Part shown: positions 23,827 through 34,115 of the stretch, piece after piece
How positions within the stretch are numbered: the first letter of the stretch is position 1
Layout of the letters: each line of letters begins with the position of its first letter
DNA from: Flammula alnicola
Lineage: Eukaryota > Basidiomycota > Agaricomycetes > Agaricales > Strophariaceae
Length of the DNA: 64,000 nucleotides
Direction: 5' to 3'
NCBI GenBank assembly: GCA_015499995.1
Contig: JADNRV010000040.1
Span: 62,001 to 126,000 of the forward strand
Notes under the pieces: model-generated
Databases searched by the model: none
What the model was told of the DNA's origin: nothing
Seen by the model: only the letters and a program-made list of their open reading frames with translations
Made by a program: the position numbers and the translations under genes

Positions 23827-23957
23827 TACACTATATCATAGCCTGCTATGGATCTTTACAGTAACAACAAAGCCAGGAAATAATTTATCGTAATCAGTAA
23901 TGCTACTTCATCCAGCGTCAAAATCGTATTCACCACCCCTTCCTTTCATCCGACCTG

Positions 23958-24934
23958 TCACATAGCCGAGGCAGCGACCATTTTCCGAGGCAGGTCTTTC
24001 CCTAGTAGCAACGGCGTGAATACAATTACGAGTTTCGAAAAGAGCTGCGCAGCTTACCGTCCAATCTCTCGGCGTCCGAACTTTCTACCATTCGGATCGC
24101 CTCCACCCCTTTCCAAAAACCATCTACGAAGTCGCTGTGTCTCATGACAATCGCCTCGCTCACACCATGGCCCTGGAGATCTGCAAGCATGGTCTTCCAT
24201 GCAGAGTCAAGGTCTTTGGAGGCCTCGAAAACACCTTCCTCGTTAACGCCCACATGCGCCACATGCTTGAAAGATTGCGGTGCTGGCGACGAAATCATGG
24301 AGCGCGAGATGTGGGCAGTGAGAGACTTTGACCTAACAGTTGTACTGGTCCTGTTGCCTCGTGTCTTTTTGGGCGGTTCTACGAGCATCGTGGAAGAGAT
24401 CAGTAATTAGTCTGTACGTGGTTATGACGGATACCTACGACCCCCGAATACTTGGTTCATGACCCTCCTTCCAAAGAGAGTGGCTTCGTCATCGTCATTG
24501 AACAGGAAGCCATATCTTCGCGTCTAGAGGGTGTTGAGTCTTTGCGACAGAAGGGTCTGGGACAGTACATATGTACGAACCCTTCCTTGGAATACATGGA
24601 AAAATGGGCGATCCTCTGCATACTCGAAGTGCTCCGGAAACTTGAACATCCACACCGTCCTCCCTGTTTCATTGTCGGCGAGTCGGAACCAATGTTTCTC
24701 GGCTTCGCTGGCGCCTTGCGCGATAGAGTATGGGGTGTCGATGTCGCGCCCAAACGTAAGAGTGCCCTTCCAGTGCGAGTAAACCCATTGACTGTCCTTC
24801 ATATTGAGCTTGCTGTGATAGACCCGTGCCCCGGCGACTGCTAGCACGCTGTATGGGTTTTGCTCGAGACCGGAGACCATCCCGTTCCGCTCAACTCCCC
24901 GTGGATTGCTTGGTGTCAAGGAATCAATAGACAT
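23958..24934 (-). CDS. Short WH1 (EVH1)-CRIB protein, WASP-related
   Basis: Exons on the minus strand are 24934-24581, 24523-24439, 24378-24058 and 24001-23958, giving 267 residues. Residues about 25-150 form a WASP-type WH1 domain: YSVLAVAGARVYHSKLN, then HWKGTLTFGRD, then RTVWMFKFPEHFEYAEDRPFF and RYGFLFNDDDEATLFGRRV. Residues about 185-235 form a CRIB/PBD-like element: MISSPAPQSFKHVAHVGVNE then SAWKTMLADLQGHGVSEAIV. In WASP proteins WH1 binds a WIP partner and CRIB binds Cdc42. The proline-rich and VCA parts that activate Arp2/3 are absent: the protein ends KDLPRKMVAASAM. It is therefore more likely an adaptor or competitor than an actin nucleator. The end is convergent with the NADH dehydrogenase gene, 131 bases apart. 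Confidence 0.86.
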
Positions 24935-25531
24935 TTCTGTATGAACGTAAGGCAGTAACTAAGCTCGGTGCGCAACAGTCCGCAGGAAGGGAAAATTAGA
25001 AGCAGACCTGCGATAGGTGGGATGGAGCAGGTCAGAGAGGGATTCCTGGAACGAGGAAGGAGGGAGTGGGACGGATGTTTATTCAGGAGAACTCAAGGCA
25101 GTCTATGCGGTAAGCTTCATCATCGTGCTGTCCTCGCTGTCGACATGCGGTACAGCTGACCCACTTGGGTGAGCCCATGACTGGAGAAAAGCCCTGGGTA
25201 GACTAGTCAGGCTGTCGCCTGGCTGCCTGGAGGTAGAAATCAGCCCTTTCTGGGTCAGATGCTCCTTCCTTGGAAATGCGTGTGGGCATGCCGCATGACG
25301 CGCCTCAAGGCACTTCCAAAGACAGGCTTGAATGTTGAGTATTTGAAAAACGCAAATTCACTTGAGATAATGGAGCCTGGAGTTTTGTAAACGGCCCTTT
25401 GAGGATGTCTTCAGATGCCTTCTTTGAGATAATATCGCTGAGCTTGAACCCTGGGCCGCCCGAGAACTGAATACATACGTCATATCCCTTCCATATTGTT
25501 ACAAATTAGATGTTTCTCCCGGGATACAAAC
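24935..25531. other. Intergenic stretch between WH1-CRIB gene and first serine hydrolase
   Basis: This is the promoter side of the WH1-CRIB gene and the 3' side of hydrolase copy 1. It holds no supported gene. A short CTGGGTNGACTAGTCAGG-like region near 25190-25210 is not repeated. Confidence 0.4.
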
Positions 25532-27246
25532 TTAGAGCTTTTCAGACCCGCTACTCAATGCGGAGTAAAGCAAAGCTTCGAGCTTTGACCAGACCTTCAC
25601 CACCTCGATATCGCCACTCGGGGTAATTTGGATTCCGAAGACCACAGCGATGCCAGACGTTGGATCAATAAAATGTGCTGTTCCTGCCCATCCTCCCCCT
25701 TGGAAGCATAAATTTGTCAGACGTAAAATCGCCTTATAAGGAGGGTACATACAAAAGACTGATCCCTTCCTCCGACGCTTTGGCCAGTCTTCAGTGCATA
25801 TTGCCAACGCCGTGCCCCATTGGGTTCCTGGAACCATGACAAACTCCGATAATGACTGGGAACCTTTCTCAGCCAGTGCCGGCACAAAGATCTGGCGAAC
25901 GGTTTCTTCGTTCAAAATTGGGTTGGCAACTGGCCGGCCGGCTGCAAGTCGAGTGTCAGACAGTCGGCGACATATAGGACGATCACTTCACATACCATTA
26001 ATCTGCATCAGATGACGCAAGAGCTTGAGGTAGTCCCTCATAGAGCTGTACAAACCCACACCTCCTAGATGAAGGCGCACTGAAAACGCAAGATCGTGAC
26101 TCGTTTAAAACTGGAAACGAATTGAGACAAGAAATTCACGTAATCACCTTTCTCCGGATCCCGTTCCATGATCTGGACCTGGTTCGCCCATGGGTTCAGG
26201 CTACCATCCTCTCCGCGAAAAGTGAGGTCGACCAGGCGCTTTTTCAAAGCAGGTGTCAAGTAGAACGACGATTCCATGCCCAGAGGACCGAAGATGTGTT
26301 CTTTGCTTTAAGATGAAATACAAATTCCGTTTCAAGAACTATCATGGTTAGGTATGGAGTACGAACCAGAACTCTTCTAGAGTCTTCCCGGAGACCCTTT
26401 CAACAAGGAAACCTAGCACATCGGAGCTCCTTTTCGAGCTCCATGCATATACAACTACAGCCAGAAATTTTATAAGCGATGATTTAAAAAGAGATGGCGG
26501 ACTTACAGTCAGTGCCAGGTTCGAACTTGAGGGGCAAAGCAGGCAGTTCTCCCTAAATACGTGGTTCAATCGTGATTGATTGCTCGTGATGGAAGAGAAC
26601 TTACGATCACGATGCTGAGGAAGCTAGATACAGGATCCTGTGATGCATGCATCTCTTTCGACGTGTATCCATCGGAGAGGCCATGTAGATCTTGGCGAAC
26701 AACTGGATAGAATAGTCCGCTAGAGAAATTGAGGACATGCTTGACGGTGACAACAGTTTCAGCGGGTCGAAACGTCGTTTTCTGGGTTGAAGTCCTGTCC
26801 ACTACTATTGGATTGCGAAATTCGGGCAAATAGTCACCCAGAGGAGTGTCAAAGCTGATTTGGCCTTGCTCAACAAGTTTCAAGGTAGCCAACTGTGAAC
26901 AGCGTTGCGTCCTTATGTAAATAGAAATCCATAAAAGTATGTAAAGGGCAAAAAAGACGCACTGCGGCAATCATTTTGGTTTGACTGCAAATCCAGAAAA
27001 CACTGTCAGGGTTGACCTCACCGCTGGCTGGGTCGCCCGCGACATTTACACCTCCTCCTTGGAAGTATATTTCACCATCGATGTTCGATACTCCTAAGAT
27101 AAAACCAGGAATTTTCCTCGCTTCAACTGTCTCCTTCTGCAGTTTGTAGGGCGGCGGTGAGCCGTTGACAAAGCTTTATGATCCCTGTTGAGACGTACAA
27201 TAAAATTGTTCAGCGCGCGTTCGCCGCTGGGTGAGAGGGTTGTCAT
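25532..27246 (-). CDS. Beta-lactamase-fold serine hydrolase, copy 1
   Basis: Exons on the minus strand: 27246-27199, 27136-26963, 26892-26605, 26552-26507, 26454-26367, 26305-26148, 26079-25996, 25941-25753 and 25698-25532; 413 residues. The family (class C beta-lactamase, EstB, LovD) uses a Ser-Lys-Tyr centre for ester or amide hydrolysis or acyl transfer. The SxxK motif is SQTK (about residues 67-70) in WICSQTKMIAA. TLKLVEQGQISFDTPLGDYLPEF and HVLNFSSGLFY follow. The Tyr motif is in VYAWSSKRSSDVLGFLVERVSG and the late motif is WGGWAGTAHFIDPTSG. There is no signal peptide, so it is probably cytosolic. Exon 5 is 12 bases longer than in copies 2 and 3, adding four residues beside the Tyr motif. 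A TAA after the first donor lies within intron 1 and does not break the gene. The substrate is unknown. Confidence 0.86.
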
Positions 27247-28013
27247 GGAGTAAATTTCGAAGGAAGTGAGGATAAGGCTTCTTCACTTGGGGATGCATTA
27301 TCCTCAAGATGTTGTCGGGTATTACAAGTTCCGGGTGTCCGACATATTTCTCGCAGTGCATATGTATCAGACTGCAAAAATACATAGACTGCGGTGGTAA
27401 ATAAGTACGTTAAGCTTTTAAGTACCACTCACGTTCGCAGAATGAAATCGGTTCTCGGGTTCGACAACCTTGGGCTTATCAGAGATGTTCATTGGCAGCC
27501 AGTGTGGTAACACTGACAAGGGACTAGGATCCAAAGAATTGTAGAAATCGAGGAGAATTAGAATTAGAATTAGAATTAATTTTGGCTGACTACATTACAT
27601 AAGTAATTCAGGTAACTATGCTACCTCGCCAGCGCATCGTGATAAGCAGGCGAAAATCAAACATAAGAGATACGGAGACGAGAGGAGGAGGAGGAGCCTT
27701 GCGGATTGACAGCAATACTCAAGTCACGTGACTGACCCTACGGCAATAGCCTACAGGCTACAATGTAACAATCGTACAAATTTTCCATGTAACAAATTCA
27801 CGACTTAGATGGCAGGGGTAAAGCTTCAAGAAGCTCAGAGAAGATCTAGACAATAGCCAGGTAGCCCACAAGGATTTTTAGGGAAGAGGCATGCTTAGCA
27901 GATAACCTGTTTGAAAATCTCGAGTCAAGTTGTTTAGTCTGTCATTGGAAGCAGCAATGCACGGATATAGCCTTCCATATTGTTACGACTACAATTTACC
28001 TGTAGATAGAAAC
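27247..28013. other. Intergenic stretch between hydrolase copies 1 and 2
   Basis: Only promoter and 3' flanking DNA is visible. It contains a small GAATTA repeat at 27555-27578. From about 27790 it matches the DNA downstream of copy 3, marking one edge of the segmental duplication. Confidence 0.5.
27555..27578. repeat. Microsatellite (GAATTA)4
   Basis: Four perfect head-to-tail copies of the hexamer GAATTA lie in the spacer between hydrolase copies 1 and 2. Confidence 0.9.
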
Positions 28014-29812
28014 TTATAAACCATCAGAACCAGTATTCAAGGCAGAGTAGAGTACGGCTTCGAGATTTGAAGAGAATTGTGCTGCCTCTGGATCGATAGC
28101 TGGCACCACTTGAACTCCGAAGACAACAGCAATTCCACTCGTTGGGTCGATAAAATGTGATGTCCCTGCCCATCCTGACCCTTAGATGCATTTGAACATC
28201 AGACGTAGAGTAGACTTTAAACAAGGGTACATACAAAAAACAGATCCCTTCCTCCGATGTTGTGGCCAGTCTTGAGTGCATATTGCCCCTGCTGTGCCCC
28301 ATTGCGTTCCTGGAAAACTGATCAACTCGGATAGCGACTTGGCACCTTTCTCAGTGAGCGCTGGCTCAAAGATCTGGTGAACGGTCTCTTCTTTAAGAAT
28401 CGGATTGACAACAGGCCGACCAGCTAAAAGGAAGGCGATCAGCTCGCTGGCAATATGCAAAAAAGCTAGCACTTTTCATACCGTTAATCTGCAGTATGTG
28501 GCGCAGGAGCTTGAGATAATCTCTCATGGAGCTGTACATGCCTACTCCTCCCATATGGACACTAACTGAAAACGCAGGGCGAGATGTTTACAAAAATAGA
28601 ACACTACCTAAGGATTAACTTTACACACCTTTCTCAAAATCCTGCTCAATGATTTTTCGCTGATTCGCCCATGGATTGAGGGCACCATCCTCTCCACGGA
28701 AGGTGAGCGCAACGAGACGCCTTTTCAAAGCAGGCGTCAAGTAGAATGACGACTCCATACCAAGAGGACCGAAAATGTATTCTTTGCTTTAGAATGAATG
28801 GAAGATATTCGGTTTGAGGACTAACGCTAAGTCAAGTTTGAACAATACGAACCAGAACTCTTCTAGAGACTTCCCGGACACCTTCTCGACAATGAACCCT
28901 AGCACATCGGAACTGAACCCATACACGACTGTAAGGAGGAATTTATCAGTCAAGGTAGTAGAATAATATGGTTTAAACTTACAGTCAGTGCCAGGTTCAA
29001 ATTTGAGGGGCAAAGCCGGCAAGTCTCCCTGAAAAATAGCTCAATAAAGATGAGTGCCTCACGTTAGAAGAGAACGTACTATGATGACCTGAAGGAAGCT
29101 AGATATAGGATCCTGCGTTCCGTGGATTTCTTTTGACGTATATGCGTCAGGAAGATAGTCAGGGTGTTCGCGCACCACTGGGTAGAATAATCCACTGCTG
29201 AAATTGAGAACATGCTTAAGGGTTAGGACGGTTTCTGCTGGTCGGAAAGTTGTTTTCTGTGTCGAAGTATCGTCCACTATTATAGGGTCACGAAATTCGG
29301 GCAAATAGTCACTCAGAGGCGTGTCGAAGCTGATTTTGCCTTGTTCGACGAGCTTCAGAGCAGCCAACTGTGATCCTCGGCCTTTAGTATATTAATCTAC
29401 AATGTGGAGGAAGCATAAACGCACTGCGGCAATCAGCTTTGTTTGACTGCAAAGCCAAAAAACGCTATCAGGGTTGACTTCACCGCTGGCTGGGTCGTTT
29501 ACGACGTTTGTGCCTCCTCCCTGGAAGAATATTTCGCCATCGATGTTCGAGACTCCAAAGACAAAGCCAGGAATTTTCTTTGCTTCGACTGTTTCCTTCT
29601 GCAGTTTGTAGGGCGGTGGTGAGCGGTTGGCGAAACTGTATGATGCCTATTGAGACGTACGATGAAATTGTTGAGCGCGCGTTCGCCACTGAAAGACAGG
29701 GTCGTCATGCTGCAACTCTGGAAGGAATCGACAATAAGGCTACTTTGCTCAAGCTCGGTGAGACTCTTGCATTTGCCTCAATATGTTATCGGGTTTTATA
29801 GGTTCAGGGTAC
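27790..29812. repeat. Segmental duplication unit I (hydrolase copy 2)
   Basis: Sequence from about 27790 to 29812 can be laid alongside about 32075-34115 with only scattered substitutions and small indels, including introns and flanks. Similarity fades at the CTTAGATGGCAG side and just upstream of the start codon, after GGGTACAATA. Confidence 0.75.
28014..29708 (-). CDS. Beta-lactamase-fold serine hydrolase, copy 2
   Basis: Exons on the minus strand: 29708-29661, 29598-29425, 29367-29080, 29028-28983, 28928-28853, 28786-28629, 28565-28482, 28423-28235 and 28180-28014; 409 residues. Every exon has the same length as in copy 3, and the two proteins are almost identical by eye. The SxxK serine and lysine are in CSQTKLIAA, the Tyr motif is VYGFSSDVLGFIVEKVSG, and the inner part GGVGMYSSMRDYLKLLRH is intact. 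The last exon uses an AAG acceptor and reads WSGWAGTSHFIDP where copies 1 and 3 have WGGWAGT. No break was found, so the gene is likely functional. Its duplicated segment covers roughly 27790-29812. Confidence 0.86.
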
Positions 29813-29918
29813 AATAGGGAAGTTCACGATTGCGCTACATGCGACGAAGACACGGGCAATGGAAGGCACCTTTCGTCTGGACATAGGTCACCCTGACGAG
29901 GGGTTAGCGCCGTAGCGG

Positions 29919-30578
29919 GCAAATCGGCGAAATCAACCCCCTGGGGTCGAGGAATGGCAGGATGTCACAGCCATCACAATCCACTACTACGGCAAACGGT
30001 GCGATCATTGACATTGCAATGATTACATAATCCGATAGATAACATGCGATTTGCGACTCCCCTCTTCCCTCACCGTTTACTTCCTCTTCTTTGCGTTCAC
30101 CATATAATCAGCATAGAGATTTTTCTCAATGTCAAAGGCTCAGTAAAGATATGGGGAAGGTGAAGGAGCAAGTTAAGGAGGAGGAGTCAGAGGAGGAATT
30201 GCAGAAACGCGAGAGGTCAGCTATGATGTCAGCAGCGCAGCCGTCGGGGAAATGGGCTCGAAAACGTTGATAAGTAGGACTGGAGTACGGTCGAACCCCC
30301 TCCGTGGACGGCCCAGGCTATGGGTTATTGAAGGTTATGGTTATGAGAAGCAATTTTTGGTGCAAACTTATGACGATTTGGTAACCAACAAACTATGGGT
30401 TATGGCCCGGGAATCGGGATATGTGCTACTACTTATGTAAGAGGGAAAGGTTCTACTGTATATTTCGCAGCGCGCGCTATCTCCTGAGTCATTTTGAGCT
30501 CATCTACGCGAGCCCTGACTCCTGAGGCCTGAGGCCTGAGGCGTGATATCCCCGGATGGGTTGATTTCGCCGATTTGC
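29919..30578. mobile_element. Putative non-autonomous element with 21-bp perfect terminal inverted repeats
   Basis: GCAAATCGGCGAAATCAACCC at 29919-29939 is the exact reverse complement of 30558-30578. The 660-base span has no coding capacity that I recognise. No convincing target-site duplication borders the arms, so superfamily and true ends are open. It lies directly beside the next inverted-repeat element. Confidence 0.45.
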
Positions 30579-30591
30579 TAGACTCGAACCC

Positions 30592-30707
30592 AGTCTACTT
30601 GGGGAGAATATCTACGGCTCTGTGTAGATTAGTAAAAATTGATGACAAGTGTTTTTTCCCAACTCGATTGAGACTGTGTGATCGCCGGATATTCTCCCAA
30701 GTAGACT
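30592..30707. repeat. Local inverted repeat (hairpin)
   Basis: AGTCTACTTGGGGAGAATATC at 30592-30612 pairs with GATATTCTCCCAAGTAGACT at 30688-30707, apart from one extra G. The second arm adjoins the 70-bp terminal repeat of the next element, and a diverged copy of it also follows that element's right end. Confidence 0.6.
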
Positions 30708-30839
30708 GGTACGGATTTACCGTAACCGAGTACATGAGTTTTTCAAACCCCGAACAACGACCCAAAGCGGAAATTCGAGCTTCACGTGCTCAAACGCGTC
30801 GGGCGCGTCATTGTTTGCTGTAATCTTAGCAGCACCACT

Positions 30840-31576
30840 ATGGCATTCTCGACGCCGTTCAAGAGGTCGCGCAACGACGAAAACGCGAATACACCTGCGC
30901 GTCAACGTCTCGAGACCCATTTCGTACCTCACTAGCACCGCGACAGCCGTCACAAGACAACTTTACCACACCTGTAGGGAACTGCACGGGTATCGCTGCG
31001 GGTTATGCGGGTTTTTCGATGTCTAGCATGTAGTATTTGTCAATACAAATTTTTTGCAATTTTTTTTATGCAAAACGGTTGAAAACTGACCAAGTTATGC
31101 ATTTTTTAAGTTTGGTACTCATAGGTCCGAAATTGATGTCACACGGGCCACGGGTAAGCGTCACGGGTGTCACAAGTACCCGTGACGCTTACCCGTGGCC
31201 CGTGTGACATCAATTTCGGACCTATGAGTACCAAACTTAAAAAATGCATAACTTGGTCAGTTTTCAACCGTTTTGCATAAAAAAAATTGCAAAAAATTCG
31301 TATTGACAAATACTACGTGCTAGATATCGAAAAACCCGTGTAACCCGCAGCGATACCCGTGCAGTTCCCTACACACCTGTCACTCTGGGCTCTGCTTCTT
31401 TCTTCTTTATCGATGGTAACACGCCCGTTCCCAAGAGACGTCGTCCTGTGAAGGAGCTAGCACCAGGAGAGCATGAAAGGCTCATTCAGCGATGCCAGGA
31501 GAAGGAATGGCAACAGGCAGACATGACTCGAGAGCAGGCAATCTCAATGGCTTACAAAATCCTGCTTTCACTGTGA
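30840..31576 (+). pseudogene. Small unidentified ORF interrupted by a MITE
   Basis: Reading starts MAFSTPFKRSRNDENANTPA. After a one-base frame change it continues LAPRQPSQDNFTTP up to the MITE. If the MITE and one copy of its 8-bp duplication are ignored, the frame continues VTLGSASFFFIDGN and KRRRPVKELAPGEHERLIQR to a stop at 31576. The C-terminal half is charged and helical in character. I do not recognise the family. It lies wholly inside an inverted-repeat element and was probably element cargo. It is now doubly broken. Confidence 0.5.
30975..31371. mobile_element. Foldback MITE, hAT-like, copy 1 (397 bp)
   Basis: The whole element is a long inverted repeat beginning TAGGGAACTGCACGGGTATC and ending with its reverse complement, with only a short central spacer around 31174. 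It is flanked by 8-bp direct repeats CACACCTG (30967-30974 and 31372-31379). TAGGG termini with 8-bp target duplications fit the hAT superfamily. It has no coding capacity and would be mobilised in trans. It interrupts the ORF above. Confidence 0.9.
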
Positions 31577-32074
31577 ATTGGGCTCATTATCTTGCAAAAT
31601 CACTTAGAAATAACTTATTCATCATATTATAAGTGTTTCTACTGAGGGCCTAATGTATAATTCTCCAAACAAAGGGAGTGCTGTCGAGGTGGGGGCTGCA
31701 TATAGGGGGAATTTCCGCTTTCGGTCGTTAGTCGGGGTTTGAAAAACTCATGTACTCGGTTACGGTAAATCCGTACCAGACGTCTTGGTAAAGATTCCTC
31801 CTGTAGGCAGTGCCGAAATGGGTTGGCACAGCCACAATCTTCCCAAGCGTCTGGGTCGAGACTACCGATTTGCCCGCTGGCAGCCCTTAAGTAGCACCAG
31901 CCTACAACCGATTATCGATACCCCAGCAAAACTTTGTACCAGCACACCAACAAAAAGTCTGGCGGCCCCAGCTCTGTGGATGACAAAACACATTGGAAAT
32001 AAAGCAGAGAAAACCCTAGAAAAACCAACACAAGCGCCAACGAAAGTTCTCAATCTATATTTCTCATTAACTTC

Positions 32075-34115
32075 TTCAAATTCATGACTTGGATGGCAGA
32101 GCTTGAAGCTCAGAGAAGGCCTAGACAATAATCAGGCAACCTACAAGCATGTTTAGGGAAGAGGCATAAATTCGGCTAGAGTGCCATTGCAAATAACCTG
32201 TTTGAAAATGTCGAGTCAAGTTATTTTAATATTCAGCTTGTCGTTGGAGCAACATTGTACAGACATAGCCACAGCCTTCCACATTGTTATGACTACAATT
32301 TACCTGTGAATAGAAACTTATAAACCTTCAGAACCAGTATTCAAGGCAGAGTAGAGCAAGGCTTCGAGCTTTGAAGAGAATTGTACAACTTCTGCATCGC
32401 CATATGGTACCACTTGAACGCCGAAGACAACAGCAATTCCGCTCGTTGGGTCGATAAAATGTGTTGTCCCTGCCCATCCTCCCCCTGATATGCATTTGAA
32501 CATGAGACGTAAAGTAGACTTTAAACGAGGGTACGTACAAAAAACAGATCCCTTCCTCCGATGCTGTGGCCAGTCTTGGGTGCATATCGCCAATGCAGTG
32601 CCCCACTGCGTTCCTGGCAATGTGATAAACTCGGATAGCGACTTGGCACCTTTCTCAGTGAGCGCTGGCTCAAAGATCTGGTGAACGGTCTCTTCTTTAA
32701 GAATCGGATTGACGACAGGCCGGCCAGCTGAAAGGAAGGCGATCAGCTTGTCGGCAATATGCAAACAAACCAGCCCTTTCCATACCGTTAATCTGCAGTA
32801 TGTGGCGCAGGAGCTTGAGATAATCTCTCATGGAGCTGTACAGGCCTACTCCTCCCATATGGACACTAACTGAAAACGCAGGGCAGTATGTCAAAAAATA
32901 GAACTATATCTAAGGATTAACTTTGCGAACCTTTCTCAGGATCCTGCTCAATGATTTTGAGCTGATTCGCCCATGGATTTAGGCCACCATCCTCTCCACG
33001 GAAGGTGAGCGCGACGAGACGCCTTTTCAAAGCAGGCGTCAAGTAGAATGACGACTCCATACCAAGAGGACCAAAAATATGTTCTTTGCTTTGGAATGAA
33101 TGGAACATATTCGGTTTGAGGACTAACACTAAGTCAAGTTGGAACAATACGAACCAGAACTCTTCTAGAGTCTTCCCGGACACCTTCTCGACAATGAAAC
33201 CCAGCACATCGGAACTGAACCCATACACGACTGTAAGGAGGAATTTATCAGTCAAGGCAGTAGAATAATATGATTTAAGCTTACAGTCGGTGCCAGGTTC
33301 AAATTTGAGGGGCAAAGCCGGTAAGTCTCCCTGAAAAATAGGTCAATAAAGATGAGTGCCTCACGTTAGAAGAGAACATACTGTGATGACCCGAAGGAAG
33401 CTAGATATAGGATCTTGCGTTCCGTGGATTTCTTTTGACGTGTATGCGTCAGGAAGACTGTTAGGGCCTTCACGCACTACTGGGTAGAATAATCCACTAC
33501 TGAAATTGAGAACATGCTTAAGGGTTAGGACAGTCTCTGCTGGTCGGAAAGTTGTTTTCTGTGTCGAAGTATCGTCCACTATTATAGGATTACGAAATTC
33601 GGGCAAATAGTCACTCAGAGGTGTGTCAAAGCTGATTTTGCCTTGTTCGACGAGCTTCAGAGCAGCCAACTGTGATCCTCGGCCTTTAGTATATTAATCT
33701 ACAATGTGGAGGAGGTATAAACGCACTGCGGCAATCATCTTTGTTTGACTGCAAAGCCAGAAAACGCTATCAGGGTTGACTTCACCGCTGGCTGGGTCGT
33801 TTACGATGTTTGTGCCTCCTCCCTGGAAGAATATTTCGCCATCGACGTTCGAGACTCCAAAGACAAAGCCAGGAATTTTCTTTGCTTCGACTGTTTCCTT
33901 CTGCAGTTTGTAGGGCGGTGGTGAGCGGTTGGCGAAACTGTATGATGCCTATTGAGACGTACGATGAAATTGTTGAGCGCGCGTTCGCCGCTGGGAGACA
34001 GGGTCGTCATGCTGCAACTCTGGAAGGAATCGATGATAAGGCTTCTTTGCTCAAGCTCGGTGGGAACAGGTGAGCGACTCTTGCAATTGCCTGGTATTAT
34101 AGGTTCCGGGTACAA
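32075..34115. repeat. Segmental duplication unit II (hydrolase copy 3)
   Basis: Counterpart of unit I at about 27790-29812, aligned through all nine exons, eight introns and short flanks on both sides. The intervening 29812-32075 is inverted-repeat DNA and unique sequence absent from the 1-2 spacer. Confidence 0.75.
32318..34010 (-). CDS. Beta-lactamase-fold serine hydrolase, copy 3
   Basis: Exons on the minus strand: 34010-33963, 33900-33727, 33669-33382, 33330-33285, 33230-33155, 33088-32931, 32869-32786, 32727-32539 and 32484-32318; 409 residues. Exon 1 encodes MTTLSPSGERALNNFI and exon 2 begins KETVEAKKIPGF after a textbook GTACGT...CTGCAG intron. Catalytic Ser67 and Lys70 lie in CSQTKMIAA. 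The Tyr motif is VYGFSSDVLG and the last exon has WGGWAGTTHFIDPTSGIAV. No disabling change was seen. The three copies face the same way with 0.8 kb and 2.6 kb spacers, typical of tandem expansion, and a transposon-hit APH-type gene lies upstream. Substrate unknown: it could be an esterase, an acyltransferase of secondary metabolism or a detoxifying enzyme. Confidence 0.87.

Larger units (their letters stand above)
30707..31778. mobile_element. Inverted-repeat element with ~70-bp TIRs carrying a small ORF and a nested MITE
   Basis: TGGTACGGATTTACCGTAAC at 30707 opens an arm of about 70 bases whose reverse complement ends at 31778, with about three mismatches. Only a 3-base GAC flanks both ends. 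Weaker similarity extends some 20 bases outward on both sides, so the true ends may be further out. The interior holds an ORF remnant (30840-31576) split by a 397-bp MITE. There is no recognisable transposase, so I do not name a superfamily. Confidence 0.55.

Noticed and set aside
27196..27246. Premature TAA that seemed to break hydrolase copy 1
   Set aside because: The reading that meets TAA uses intron 1 as coding. With GTACGT...CTGCAG spliced, all three copies give the same exon lengths and no stop.
30707..31778. Assignment of the 70-bp-TIR element to a CACTA or Academ type from a 3-base GAC duplication
   Set aside because: Three bases are too few to prove a duplication, and similarity continues beyond the assumed ends.
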